A stretch of 64,000 nt of DNA, taken from positions 722,501 through 786,500 of the forward strand of contig NW_019028981.1 of assembly GCF_002105155.1 (NCBI RefSeq), in the 5' to 3' direction. The position numbers were made by a program, and so were the translations under genes. The number at the start of each line of letters is the position of its first letter. Position 1 is the first letter of the stretch. The notes beneath the pieces are model-generated. The model ran no database searches. It was not told where the DNA came from and saw only the letters and a program-made list of their open reading frames with translations. This document shows positions 22,593 through 33,040 of this stretch, piece after piece. This stretch comes from Lobosporangium transversale. Taxonomy: Eukaryota; Mortierellomycota; Mortierellomycetes; Mortierellales; Mortierellaceae.

Positions 22593-24832
22593 TAAAGAAT
22601 GGATGGATGGCCACAAGTTGACTTTACCATTTCCCAAAGACATGTCTTATCCGCATTGCTATATAAAGGCTCACGCTTCCTTCCGTCATACTTGATGTTG
22701 TCTACTGGAGTTGAGGGAAGCTTCTTTTCTGTTTTCTCGCTTTCCTTGGACTCATCCTTTTCTCCATCCTTTTCCCCATTTGGTTCATCTTCGGGGACAT
22801 CCTTGAAATTCTCTTCTTCATTATCTTCAGGCTGACTGATCATGTCAGAAAGACCAGGCTTGGATTCCATAAGTTTTGAAATCAAAAAAAAAGCTCCGCA
22901 GATGTATGGAGGCTGATGATGCGCACAAGACTGGACAAGACGCTTCATAAAGGACTTGATCCTTGGAAGGGACTGATCGGCCTGAAGTGCATCAAAGAGA
23001 AGGTTGAGGTAGATGGATTGCTTGGAAGTTAAAATCAAACGAGGATCTAACAGGGATTCGTACAAGGTCCTGTAGAAGCGATCTGAAGAAGCTTTCTGAA
23101 TAGTAATGACGCGGAAAATCAGACGCAGGGCTTGGATCGAGGTGTTAAAAGTGCCAGTGTGAGTGATGCGGAAGATGATGTCCATATGAGCAGTGAATAT
23201 CTTATCATCAATTTTGGCAAAAGGAAATGCGCGGTTGACTCCAGTAAGGACTGCGGCAATCATCTTGGAGTTTTCTGCGTCTTGCATATCCAAGATTTCT
23301 CCTGGTGTCCTGTGTGGTCCCTTGGACTTTCCAGCATCCTTCTTCCTCTTCTTGTCTACTTTGTTCTTGTTCTCTTTCAAGAAACTCTTTGTCTTCTTGA
23401 CCTGTGACTCCTGGTCTCCCAACATGCGCTTGAAGAACACAAAATAGATGTCGATCAACTTGTTGGCGACATCCACTTGTCGTGAGTTCAAAATAGTCTG
23501 ATTCAGAGTAATGATGGCGTAGTACTGTGCACGCTGTGAGACGCGAGGGCGCATTAACAATCGCTCAATCTCGCGGACTACAATCATAGTCATCCCTGGA
23601 TGTGCTCTCAACAGTTGCTGAATCTCAAATGATGCTTTTGCGGAGACCTTGTTTTCATTATCACCCTATTAGAATCATTGTCATGAAAAGAAAAGAAAAA
23701 TAAACAAATAGGGAAGAGACAAAAAAAGACACGATTAATGTTATTTCTAGAAATGTTGGATAGCCAGTAATACTCACCAGTATTCACAAAATGAAATGGG
23801 GGGGGGTCTTACCATCTTATTGACGAGCATTTCTAGCAAGGTGTTTTCCTGTTCTGGTTTCGAAGCCATTAACTCTGCAATGAAGCCGAGGATGCGGTGG
23901 CGAACATGCACAACAGGGTCGTCCGAAAGGATTTTAAGTAGCTGCACAAATTTCCAAAAAGTCTTCTTCAGATAATCCTCGAAAATCCACATGATCAGAT
24001 GTTCGTTCGAAGCCTTAGGATGGGTCAATGGACGATCTTGAAAATACCTGTGGTTGAGGTAAACGGTATATTATAAGTTAATTAGTATTTGCGAAATAAT
24101 ATATATAATAAAGTAAAATAGAAAGTTTGAAAAGACATGTTTATATTCTCCTTGGAAGGTCTTATGCTAACACACGTACTTGAGCTTGCGATCAGGCAAT
24201 ATTCCTCCAATAAACAGATCCTTCAAACTCTCGATTGCCTTGACAGCTTCTGTCCTGCTCTTCTTTTCAGCCATGCTCATGAGCTTATCGAGGCTCTTTG
24301 TAGTATGTAGAGGTGACTCCTGCACCAACAATGTAAGGGCTGAAACACGATCGTTCAGAGTACCAGAGGACATGATAGTTGACACAAAGTTTTTGTCCGA
24401 AGACGATAGATTAGGGTTCTCATCATACTTTGTGTTCTCCTCTTCCAGAAGGCGCGTAGCCTGATTGACTTTTTGAGTGAGTGTTGTCTCGAGCATATGA
24501 TGTTCCTTCCCATCGTCCTCCAACACCGCAAGTTCGTTGTTGTACCATTGCGGTGATGGTTCAAAGGTCAGTTTGACCTTGGTAGGTTTTAGTTTGGCTG
24601 ATGTAAGCATGCCCTTTGGGATGCTACCATTAGCAGAAGGTCCCTTCACTACTGAGGCAAAGGCTTTTTGAACCTTGCTCTTGTCCTCCTCTCCAAGACC
24701 TTTATTGTTGCTGTTTCTATTGTTGTAATTGTTGCCATTGCCTTTTCCTTTGCTATTAACATTATTATTGCTCCAATCCTTCTTTTGAGCCTTATAACCC
24801 CTATCAGAAGGCTTTTTGTTTGGCCCAGCCAT
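21463..24832 (-). CDS. MAK21: Ribosome biogenesis factor Mak21/Noc1 (CEBPZ family)
   Basis: Five main exons give about 930 residues starting at the ATG at 24832. The last exon is short and encodes HKKRRKKVALPVF...DQGDSE. This nucleolar HEAT-like protein works with Noc2 in early 60S pre-ribosome assembly and export. The centre carries the CBF/Mak21 domain, with SVSQRAQYYAII-like helices, QALRLIFRVITIQ, CGAFFLISKLMESKPGL and IPFLSHFHPTVSLYAAHIL. The N-terminus is Asn/Lys/Gly-rich. The C-terminus has a long acidic tract (EDEDDLSDANLEDLMLSDIE and neighbours), as in the yeast and human proteins. The intron between the two largest C-terminal exons contains a T30/A27 palindrome and an A21 tract. The gene ends just beside the small hAT-like element and is followed upstream by mL41 in the same orientation. 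Confidence 0.9.
22536..22592. repeat. T30/A27 snap-back homopolymer palindrome
   Basis: Thirty T residues run straight into twenty-seven A residues inside a Mak21 intron. A separate A21 tract lies 45 bp to the left (about 22471-22491). The palindrome can fold into a hairpin with essentially no loop. Confidence 0.9.
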
Positions 24833-25248
24833 GGCAATGATCCCACAGAGCGAATGAAATTGGAAAAAAAAAAAAGTAAAGGAGGAAGGAATGGGTTTCC
24901 AACGTTTGTAGATTGTGTATTTACACTTTTTTTTTTTTTTTTTGTGACTGCTCCTCAAATCACAAACAAAGCCCTTCATTTTGGACGACACAATTATCAT
25001 CAATATTTAAACCAGAAAATATATGAATGTATTCTATAACAGTAAGCTATGACATTTTTTTGTAAAGTAAATATACAATGGGGAAAGTAAACTAGAAAGA
25101 TAAAGGAAAAAAGAGGGAAAAAAAAACGATAGTGTAATAGAGTAAATAATGTGAACATGCTGCTAAATATTTCTCGTTCCTGAGCGCTCTATTGCTCAGC
25201 CATAAACCTGGATCCTGACATAACAGCTATCTTTAAAGCAGATTGCTT
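24833..25248. other. Spacer between mL41 and MAK21
   Basis: This holds the MAK21 promoter and the mL41 3' region. It has a T17 tract near 24927-24943 and is otherwise AT-rich. No gene was seen. Confidence 0.7.
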
Positions 25249-25815
25249 TTACGAAGTAATCTTTTCAGGAGTGGGCACTTCAATTCTCTTTAGATAGTCC
25301 TTTGCTGTGAATGCTCCAGTGGTTTTTTGAGTCGAACGGGAGACATAGGGCAATAACTAATAATATATATATATATATAAAGCATTATTAGAGTTGTATA
25401 CAAATACTATATCCAGGCGAACGTAGTGTAATTGACGACGATATACAACTTAAAAGAGTAACAGCGGAGGAAAATTTTCTGCTCGATCCATCTATTTACC
25501 TTGAAATCAGTCAGATCTGGCACTACAAACGAACGGACCTTTTCCCATTCAATCACATATCGTCCACGCTTAGTATGGCGACCCATAGAGCCACTTCCAG
25601 TTCCTATAAAGAGCCAGAATCCGGAATATAGAATGAAAAAAAAGACAACAAATCAGTCAATTTTTAATTCCATATCGCAAATAGAATAGTCGCCAGCTCC
25701 AGCTCTTGTATGCTTCAATTGTTTAATTTTTACCCTTATAATGGTTACGACCACGCTTGGCAGTGAGCTGCTGCCTAGAAGCCCCACGCATGATACAACG
25801 AGTGATTCCAAACAT
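25249..25815 (-). CDS. MRPL27: Mitochondrial large-subunit ribosomal protein mL41
   Basis: Three exons encode about 97 residues, starting at the ATG at 25815. The spliced protein reads LTAKRGRNHYKG, GSGSMGRHTKRGRYVIEW, then RSFVVPDLTDFKLLPYV. This is the characteristic core of mL41 (yeast Mrpl27): a KRG...YYKG-type loop, a GxxGxHTKxGxYV segment, and VPDL.-FKL-PYV. The N-terminus (MFGITRCIMRGASRQQ) is basic and lacks acidic residues, as expected for a mitochondrial import signal. The protein is part of the mitochondrial 54S subunit. The gene is divergent from ATP7 with 342 bp between start codons. It lies head-to-tail behind MAK21. Confidence 0.85.
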
Positions 25816-26157
25816 GGCAACTGAGAAACGAAATAAGAAGCGATGGATGAAATGATCAACTAATTGCTAATTGTGGTGGGGGCTACCTGATGCTGGAAGA
25901 GTGGCTTTGCAAGCGTATTAACATATTTTTTTTTGTGCGCCCCGGGTGCAACAGGAACAAATTGCGTACAACACATGCGATAAAATATTTCCCTGTACTA
26001 TTTACATGGAAAAATCAACACACTGTTTCTTGCACGCTGCATGTCCAGTGGTTCCTGTAATTGAATGATTGATTAACATCACTCTTCTCTTTCACTCTCC
26101 ATCACTCCACCCTCCCCACTCCACTCTCCTCTTTTTTCCTCTCCATTATCATCCATC
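25816..26157. promoter_or_regulatory. Divergent promoter shared by mL41 and ATP7
   Basis: Only 342 bp separate the start codons of two nuclear genes for mitochondrial proteins transcribed away from each other. The ATP7 side is CT-rich (tctctttcactctccatcac). A GC-rich patch, tgcgccccgggtgc, lies near 25936. Shared control is inferred from arrangement. Confidence 0.55.
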
Positions 26158-27275
26158 ATGTCTGCTGTTAAGACTGCTGCTGCTCACATTGATTGGACAA
26201 AATTGTCCACCTCTCTTGGCCTTAAAACCGAGACCGTCGCTGCCCTCAGCGCGTTCCGTAAGCGCAATGAGGAGGCTCGCCGCGTCTTGACTGATCTTCA
26301 GGAGCAGAAGACCGCTGTTGACTTTGCTCACTACCGCAAGGTTCTCAAGAATCAGGCTGTTGTTGATGAGCTTGAGAAGGCCTTCAAGTCCTTCAAGCCT
26401 ACCACTTATGATGTTCAGGCTCAGATCAAGTCCATTGAAGCCGTTGAGGCTAAGGCTGTATGTGTTTTTCTTTTTTACTTGCTCCATTCAACCCATTTAC
26501 ACTTTACACACTCTGCAACTTGATCGACAACAATCCAATGATGCATTATCATCACAATTGAAAAAATTGAATCAAATCTCTTCATCACCAACGTCTTATT
26601 TCATTTTCATGACATTCATTTTATAAGATTAAGATCTACACTTTTTTTTTTTTTTTTTTTTTCCTTCTTCCACGGCATATATATAAATATTTGCATCCTT
26701 TCTCGCTTTTTTTCAACAATAATCAATCAATTCATTTTATTCCTACAAGTTTTCCAGGATTACATTCAGCCGAAATACATACGACTGTCATAACATCATC
26801 ATCCACCATGTCTTCTGTTAATGAGGATTACATATGATCTGACCTGTCTGCTTGTTAACTTGTTAAAAAAATATTTTAGCTTGAGCGTGCCAAGTCAACT
26901 GCCACCAAGGTCGAATCCGAACTTGCTGATCTCCAGGCCACCTTGAAGAACATCGAGACCTCTCGCCCTATTGATGAGCTTACCGTACGTATTACTTTTC
27001 AATTTTTGCAAAGTTTTAAAAAAAGAGCCTTCAAAACTTGAAGAGATTGGAATGGGTTCATCGATTGAGAAGAGCAGGAGACATGTTGTTAGAAGCTGTG
27101 TTAGGAGTTTAACCTTCTTTTTCTTATGATAATTATCATTTTTATAACCACTTAGGTCGATGATGTCCTTAAATCTCGCCCCGAGATCGCCGAGAAGGTT
27201 GATGCTTTGTTGGCTAAGAGCAAGTGGGACACCAAGGGCTACAACGACAAGTTCGGATATGTTACTCTTTTCTAA
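26158..27275 (+). CDS. ATP7: ATP synthase subunit d
   Basis: Three exons (26158-26457, 26880-26984, 27156-27275) encode 174 residues, the same length as yeast Atp7. Atp7 is part of the peripheral stalk of mitochondrial F1Fo ATP synthase. Family features include the N-terminal block KTAAAHIDWTKLSTSLG, the helix FRKRNEEARRVLTDL, VDFAHYRKVLKNQAVVDELE, and the C-terminal WDTKGYNDKFGYVTLF. Codon use is strongly biased towards C-ending codons in the first exon, consistent with high expression. The first intron is unusually long for a small gene (422 bp) and contains a T22 tract plus a second promoter-like stretch with an ATG at 26808 (see findings). The gene converges with the C2-protein gene, leaving 279 bp. 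Confidence 0.95.
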
Positions 27276-27554
27276 ACTAAATAATACTTGAAAATAGTAG
27301 ATCAAGTAATCCGATAAAGAGAAGGATAAAAAATAAAACAAGGTGAAATTAAATGTCATTCGCATTGAAGGATCGTTAGTCAAACAATGAAGAAAGATGT
27401 AAGTGAGAGACAGATAGAATGATGCCATGAAGCATTACAACTTCATCTTTTTGGCGGTTATGAATGAGTGTCTTCAAGTTCAGCAAGATTCTTTGCGTAT
27501 TTCCAACATGAGAATTTCAAGTGAAGTGTGTATTTTGCATATTTATTGATAAAT

Positions 27555-29055
27555 CTAAGGGAAACTCTCGAGGTTGTAGTTGTATTGCATCAGAGGTGTA
27601 ACTGGAGCACCTCCTGTTGAGAGATTGTTATTGCGGTTGTTCTGGCTCATGTTGTTGTTGTTAAAGTTGTTTTGGTTGTTGAAGTTATTGTTGTTGTTGT
27701 TGTTAAAGTTGTTGCCGTTGTTTCCAAAGTTGCCATTGGGTCCGCCATTCCCACCAAAGTTATTATGATTGGGGCCATTATTAAAGTTGTTGGGACCATT
27801 GTTGAAGTTATTGAAGTTGTTGTTGGGGTAACTATTGGGTGGACCATTATGAGGAAAATTGTTGTTGTTTGGTCCGTTGTTAGGAAAACTGTTGGGAGGG
27901 CCTCCACCGGGCCCTTGTGGAAATCCAGGGCCAGAGTGTTGTGGTACTGGGAATCTTGGTGGCATGTTGTTGTTATTGGCGATGTTGTTGGTTGGGAAAG
28001 CGTTACTGCCAGGGGGCCCTGAAAGGAAGGGTTGGGGCATCTGATTGGGATAGGGTCCTCCTCCGGGAGCACTTGCGTTACCAAACTGAGGTGATGTGTT
28101 GGTAGGATATGGGCTAGCACCTGGTGGGCGGAATGGAGAAGCGGCACCAAAACCAGGTCCTGATACAGGAGGACCCCCATATGGTGTAGAGGCGGGTGAG
28201 AAAGGTTGTGGTGGTGCGAATGGTCGTGGAGTAGCACTGTAGCCAGGTTGATAGATATTTCCTGCAAAAGGTGGAGGTGGGCCTACTGCGGGGCTACCGA
28301 AGCCGCTGGTTGGTGGCGTGTGTGGCACTCCATGCATTCCGAGGCCGCTCTGGAATCCTGGCTGAGTGTGTCTGATCGGTGTCTGGATCTGTGCCTGAGA
28401 GACAGGAGGCGTGCTTCCAGCTGCAGGTGGAGGTGCCTGACAAACGTAAACAAACAACCATGATGGAAGCAAGAAAAATCAACCGGTTAGAGAGCTACAT
28501 GACCGAACAACGAAACAAGAAGAATGAAGAAATAATGCCTCTCCATGCTCAAAGATCTTTTTCATTTTGGTAAGTTTTGTCATCTTCCTCCCTCTTTTCT
28601 CTTTTACACGTTTCCTAAAACTAATGTTTACTCGCTTACCGCGGCGTAAAAGGTCAGTTCAAAGTAAATGTCGCCGGCGGGTGATCCATTGTACTTAATA
28701 GGGAACCATACTAAGAACATTTTTTTTCCAATGAAAAGAAATAATGTTATCACTTGTCAGTTTCTTGTCTATACTCCGCCCCTATTGTTCCTGGATGCGC
28801 CATTTTGTTATACTGCTGACAAAGAGACTCCTTTTTTACCATCGAGCTCGCCCTTGTCGACAACTTCGTGCAGTAATAGGGTTCCGTCGCCAATGAGTTC
28901 GTTCTTCTTGCCTTCGTCATAGACAGCAACATGCATGTCAAGTTGACCATGAAACACATCTAGTCGAACCTATTTTGACCAAAAGAGATGTGGCATGTAT
29001 GCAAAAAAAAAAAAAAAAAAAAAAAAAGATGTCAGACAAAGAGACTGGTCAGCAG

Positions 29056-29086
<31 letters not shown>

Positions 29087-29307
29087 GGAAGAGAGAAGGA
29101 AATGAGGGATGGATGGCTCATTTAACTTGCCTCTTGATCCCATTCTGGTTCAACCGAGGCGATGAGAGATGCACGTGTACGCTTCTTTTGCTCTGGACCA
29201 AGTTTGAGTTGGACATATGGTGATTGTTTTCCTCCACTGCGGTTGATGAGCTTCCTGCCCTTGATGGGAATGGCGACCAACACGCCGAGTTTATGCGGAG
29301 TGGTCAT
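27555..29307 (-). CDS. Inn1/Fic1-like C2-domain protein with Asn/Gly/Pro tail
   Basis: Four exons (29307-29131, 28969-28840, 28710-28640, 28436-27555) encode 419 residues. The N-terminal C2 domain spans residues 5-125: LGVLVAIPIKGRKLINRSGG, SPYVQLKLG, EPEWDQEVRLDVF, HVAVYDEGKKNELIGDG, then WFPIKYNGSPAGDIYFELTF. This order matches the fungal ingression-protein family (Inn1 in budding yeast, Fic1 in fission yeast). That family links plasma membrane ingression to the actomyosin ring and septum synthesis in cytokinesis. The tail is Pro-rich, with PPxxP-like SH3 ligands, then very rich in Asn and Gly (FNNGPNNFNN and similar). Yeast Inn1 is of similar length with a Pro-rich tail. The first intron uses a GC donor (CAAGAG|GCAAGT), needed to keep WDQE-VRLD continuous. 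Confidence 0.78.
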
Positions 29308-31780
29308 CTGTGAGTCTATTTTGTGTTTGTTAAAAGTGGATGAAGAGAAAGAAAGAAGAGAAAGAAAGAGAGAAGAGAGTTCAAAAGGTGTGGATGGGAT
29401 GAAGTGATGAGTGTGTGAGTAAAAAAAAATGGGGGCGGATAGAGAACGGAGAGGGCTCTTTTCTCTGTTTATTTGGCCTGCCAATCTACTGCAGTGCACG
29501 CACAGAACTCAAAAAACGCCGTGACAAGTCTGACTAAAAGATTCTGTCAACGCGATAAACATCAACAGCAAGCTCATTTTGGACCATCATTTTTGTTTCC
29601 CAAAGATACTTAATTCTTGGTCGTGTGGACTTCTCTGCAGATAAAAAAAGAGAGATGCTCTCCTGTGACATGTTGAGATTTGAAGTTGTGGCTGTGGCTG
29701 GCTGTGGCGGTGGCGGTGATACAGTCGACCCTATTTGATCCGATACAGTTTGGAGCGGGCATGTTGCATCAGATTAGAGAGGATCTCGATTTATACAAAC
29801 AAACTTCGCTAAAACAAGAAAAGGGTCCGGAGTCCTGGGATTCCTGATCGCAGCCGAACCACTTAGTCTGACTGGACATATGTCATGTAGATCAGATTAG
29901 AGGAGTACGATCGCAATATGTTAACTGCATTATTAACAATCGTACGAGCTCCACATGAAATCGTATACATATTTGAGCACTGCCACAAGCTATTGACCAC
30001 TCTGCGTCGTCCCTTAAACAATACTTTAGGCATTGACATTAACTTTTGCAAGCAATACTTCGACAGACATGTACCCTTTGATAATGGAAGCGCTGAAAGT
30101 ATGCGGAAAATAGGAACCATTTGTATTTTTACTAGCAACAGGTGTAGTTTCAAAAAGCTCATCTCCAAGGAACAAACCCATATCCCTCATTGCTCAAAAG
30201 AGACAATGCTATCTTCCTGTGTCCTAAAAGCGCACCATAATCCTGTTGAAGCTTTCAGAGGCATTTTTTGCCTCATGGTTCGAGAATTAACTGACTTTCT
30301 GTCAAGTTTTATTGTTTTGAATATCACAGTGAATCTGTTCATTCGAGTAGTTCAAACCGATTCTTTGGAAAACCAACAAGCATCAAACAGTCACCATGGC
30401 AAGTGAGTGAGGACCTTACTGTGTCGCGCACGGACCATGGGGTAACCTTCCAAATTCTTTTACAGAGGAAATTCAAGTCGCACGCGGCTATACATTCCTC
30501 CGAGGGGGGCTTTTAAAAAAGGTCGCAAGCCCCGGTGAGGACTCTGTTGTTCTTGAGGCAGAGGGAAAATAGGATTGAGAATCCAAAAGACTTCAACCCT
30601 TTTATAATCCCGCCACAAATGGAAGAATTTTGATGTATCAGAGATTGCATCCCTGGTATTGACTTTTACATAGAAACAATATGTCTATGATTTACGTTTA
30701 CGGGTGTTGTATAAATATACAACATCATACTCTTTTATTATGTTATCGTGTTTCTTATTCTCTTCCTCTTGTCTCTTTGTTACACTATGCGCCGCAAAAC
30801 ATAGAACCCCTTTAACGGGATATATGCTACAGCGATATGAACTGGTACGGTTGGTACAGTGGCAACGTGCACTAGTGGAATATCTATGAATGCCAACAGC
30901 TCTATATTATAGCAATTTGGCCTGGCACTTGCTGTTAGAGGCAAGGACTTGAGCCTACAAAAAAAAGTCCCGAATGACAAATTTTAGATCAGTATGAAGG
31001 CTGGCTCGGCAATATACTTCTATCAAAAAAGAAGTCAGGAAGGAGATAGAAAACAATAGCGGTAGAGATTTGGTGATTTGTCTATCTTTAGGCTAGTGAA
31101 AAATGGTGAAAGCTGGTAGATGAGCAAGGAAGTGGAGGCAAGTGAAAGATGAACATAGTCGCCATGATGATATAGCTTGATACTTGGTATTTGCTAACTT
31201 TTTTTTATTGATTGATTTCACTTATTCTTGGCAGTTGTTTTCTACTAATAGAAGGCATAGAGGACTGTCTAACCTGCCCATGAGTTGATGAAAGCTAAGT
31301 GGGCAAATTTGCCCGTTTTACGGTTCAAGGGAAAAAGTAATTTATGACACAGTTCATGGGAGTAGAAGCGCATAAAAGTATCGAATAGTCGTCGCTATTC
31401 CAATTGTACTTTAAATTGGAGCCGAAATCTTGCATCAGATAACGAGTTATATATTTATTCTAGGTTGTCGTCATCCTCGTAAACATCTTTCTTTTATGAT
31501 GGAGCAATGCCTATGCTTCTCGGAGGCCATTACCTTGATACCATTGCCAATTGGCTCTGAGAGCATTTCACAGTAGTTTATGATAAGATAATTGAGAACG
31601 TCGACGTCCTGCTTGGTGATATCTCCTCTACGCCACCGTACCCTTCTATAAGTTTATCTTGAAGATAAGAGAGATTGCTTTCTTCTGACTCCATTCCAAG
31701 GTAGTACAAACAGCCCCATTGTTCAAAGGTTAAGATAGGAGCCTCAGCAAAGCAGCTGCAGGTGTAGGCTAGGATCACTC
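29308..31780. other. Gene-poor region
   Basis: No gene is supported. Around 29720-29850 there are phrases resembling pogo/Tigger-type transposon ends (CAGTCGACCCTATTTGATCC, then GATCTCGATTTATAC). A 162-codon frame at 29918-30406 has no recognisable domain. The rest is unstructured AT-rich sequence with several stop-rich frames. Confidence 0.5.
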
Positions 31781-32935
31781 AGAAAACAGAAGCCTGATTG
31801 ACTACTTTTTCGAGAAAAATAGCCAAACAGGAATGTTTGCAGACTTCCCAAAAGTAAGCTCTCGTCTACAGCTACGAAGCGTGCGCGGGGTGGAGCACCA
31901 CGTACTTCCGTGCCCTCAGGTAACTCTGGTCCAGCCTCCTTGGATGATGAGTCAGGCACTTCAGATACAGAAAGAGCGCATGCCTCTAGCATCAACTGGA
32001 AATGAGGCTCCAAGATGCTGAAGAATATCGAGGTTGTTTTCGATGGAACGTCCTCAAGCTCTGGTCCGACACCGCTTGTCGTTGTGATAGATCCTAGAGA
32101 GGTGAAGACATTGATTGCAGTAACTCTAGGCCTAGGAGAGCCCCAAGTTCGTTGCTTCACCACCATCCCTCGGTCGTTCTTGTACCCGCCATATATCAAG
32201 TACCGTCAATGCTTGAAGAGAGAAAGGCCCAACTCGGTATCGATATGATCGACTCAGCGCTACCGCTCATGACGCTTTCAGGGGCCAATTCGTACTTGGA
32301 GTACCTGTACAGGGATGAAGAGGGAGAATGACTTCGGTCTTATTATCTCAGTAAGTGTCACCTACGAAAGACTGGGGCTCGAGAAAAGTCCAGAAAGCTG
32401 CATACGACTATGAGATTGATTCAATCCTTCAAATTGCTGGAGGGAACAACGGGAGCAAGATTGATGCCTCCAACTCTGCAGTTTCCACAATCAGTCTTGA
32501 TTCTTTCAACACACAAACTGGATTGTCCTCGAAGCATTCCGAGTTCAAAAAGTAATTCATGACGAGAGTAAGTATCGAAAAAAAAAAAAAAAAAAAAAAA
32601 AGCATTTTGGTCCCATTCTCTCTTCTATTTATATTATTTTATTTTTCTCAAATAGGCGAGGCTTCATGGATACGAAGTTGTTGGTGTTCAAGAGTATTAC
32701 ATTGATACTAAATGTGCTAAATGTCCGCCTCAACTGCAACGCATTCCTGGAAAGTCATAGTAACAGGTCCAAATATTGTCGAAGCTGTTAGCTGTATTGT
32801 GATCGCAAGATGGTCGGATCTGAGAACATTGCGCGTGTGTGCCTATCCCATTTAAACTACACAAATGAGATCCGACAAGTTCAAGTCAACAAGTTCATAG
32901 GCATTAGGGGCACCTTCACAAATTTGTAAGTTTTT
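31781..32935 (+). pseudogene. Decayed Fanzor/TnpB-like RNA-guided nuclease gene
   Basis: Several plus-strand frames, read in order with frameshifts and stops, form one recognisable protein. They include PLVVVIDPREVKTLIAVTLG, with a RuvC-I-type Asp at 32090, then RCFTTIPRSFLYPPYIKYR. After a frame change comes LEERKAQLGIDMIDSALPL. After another break comes VQKAAYDYEIDSILQIAGG, then DSFNTQTGLSSKHSEFKK, with a TAA where Tyr would fit. An intron with canonical ends (32567-32656) leads to ARLHGYEVVGVQEYYIDTKC, with CAKC at 32713-32724. After a frameshift come YCRSC and CDRKMVGSENIARVCLSHL, with the RuvC-III Asp at 32801. This order (DP block, GL block, EYY...KCxxC, CxxC, DR...EN) matches fungal Fanzor/TnpB-like proteins. 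At least three in-frame stops (TGA near 32000, TAA near 32553, TAG at 32789) and two frameshifts make it non-functional. The family name is inference from remembered motifs. Confidence 0.5.
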
Positions 32936-33002
32936 ATTTATTGTCAGAAATGTGATGCATCAAGATAGTTTTTTCATATTATACTCAAAGCTACCTTTTT
33001 AT

Positions 33003-33040
<38 letters not shown>

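Noticed and set aside
27580-28105. Plus-strand Leu/Val-rich frames opposite the Asn/Gly tail
   Set aside because: They are shadows of the AAC/AAT-rich coding strand of the C2-protein gene.
29918-30406. 162-codon plus-strand frame
   Set aside because: No recognisable domain, no splice partners or start context, and composition typical of chance AT-rich sequence. Overlapping minus-strand frames are equally open.
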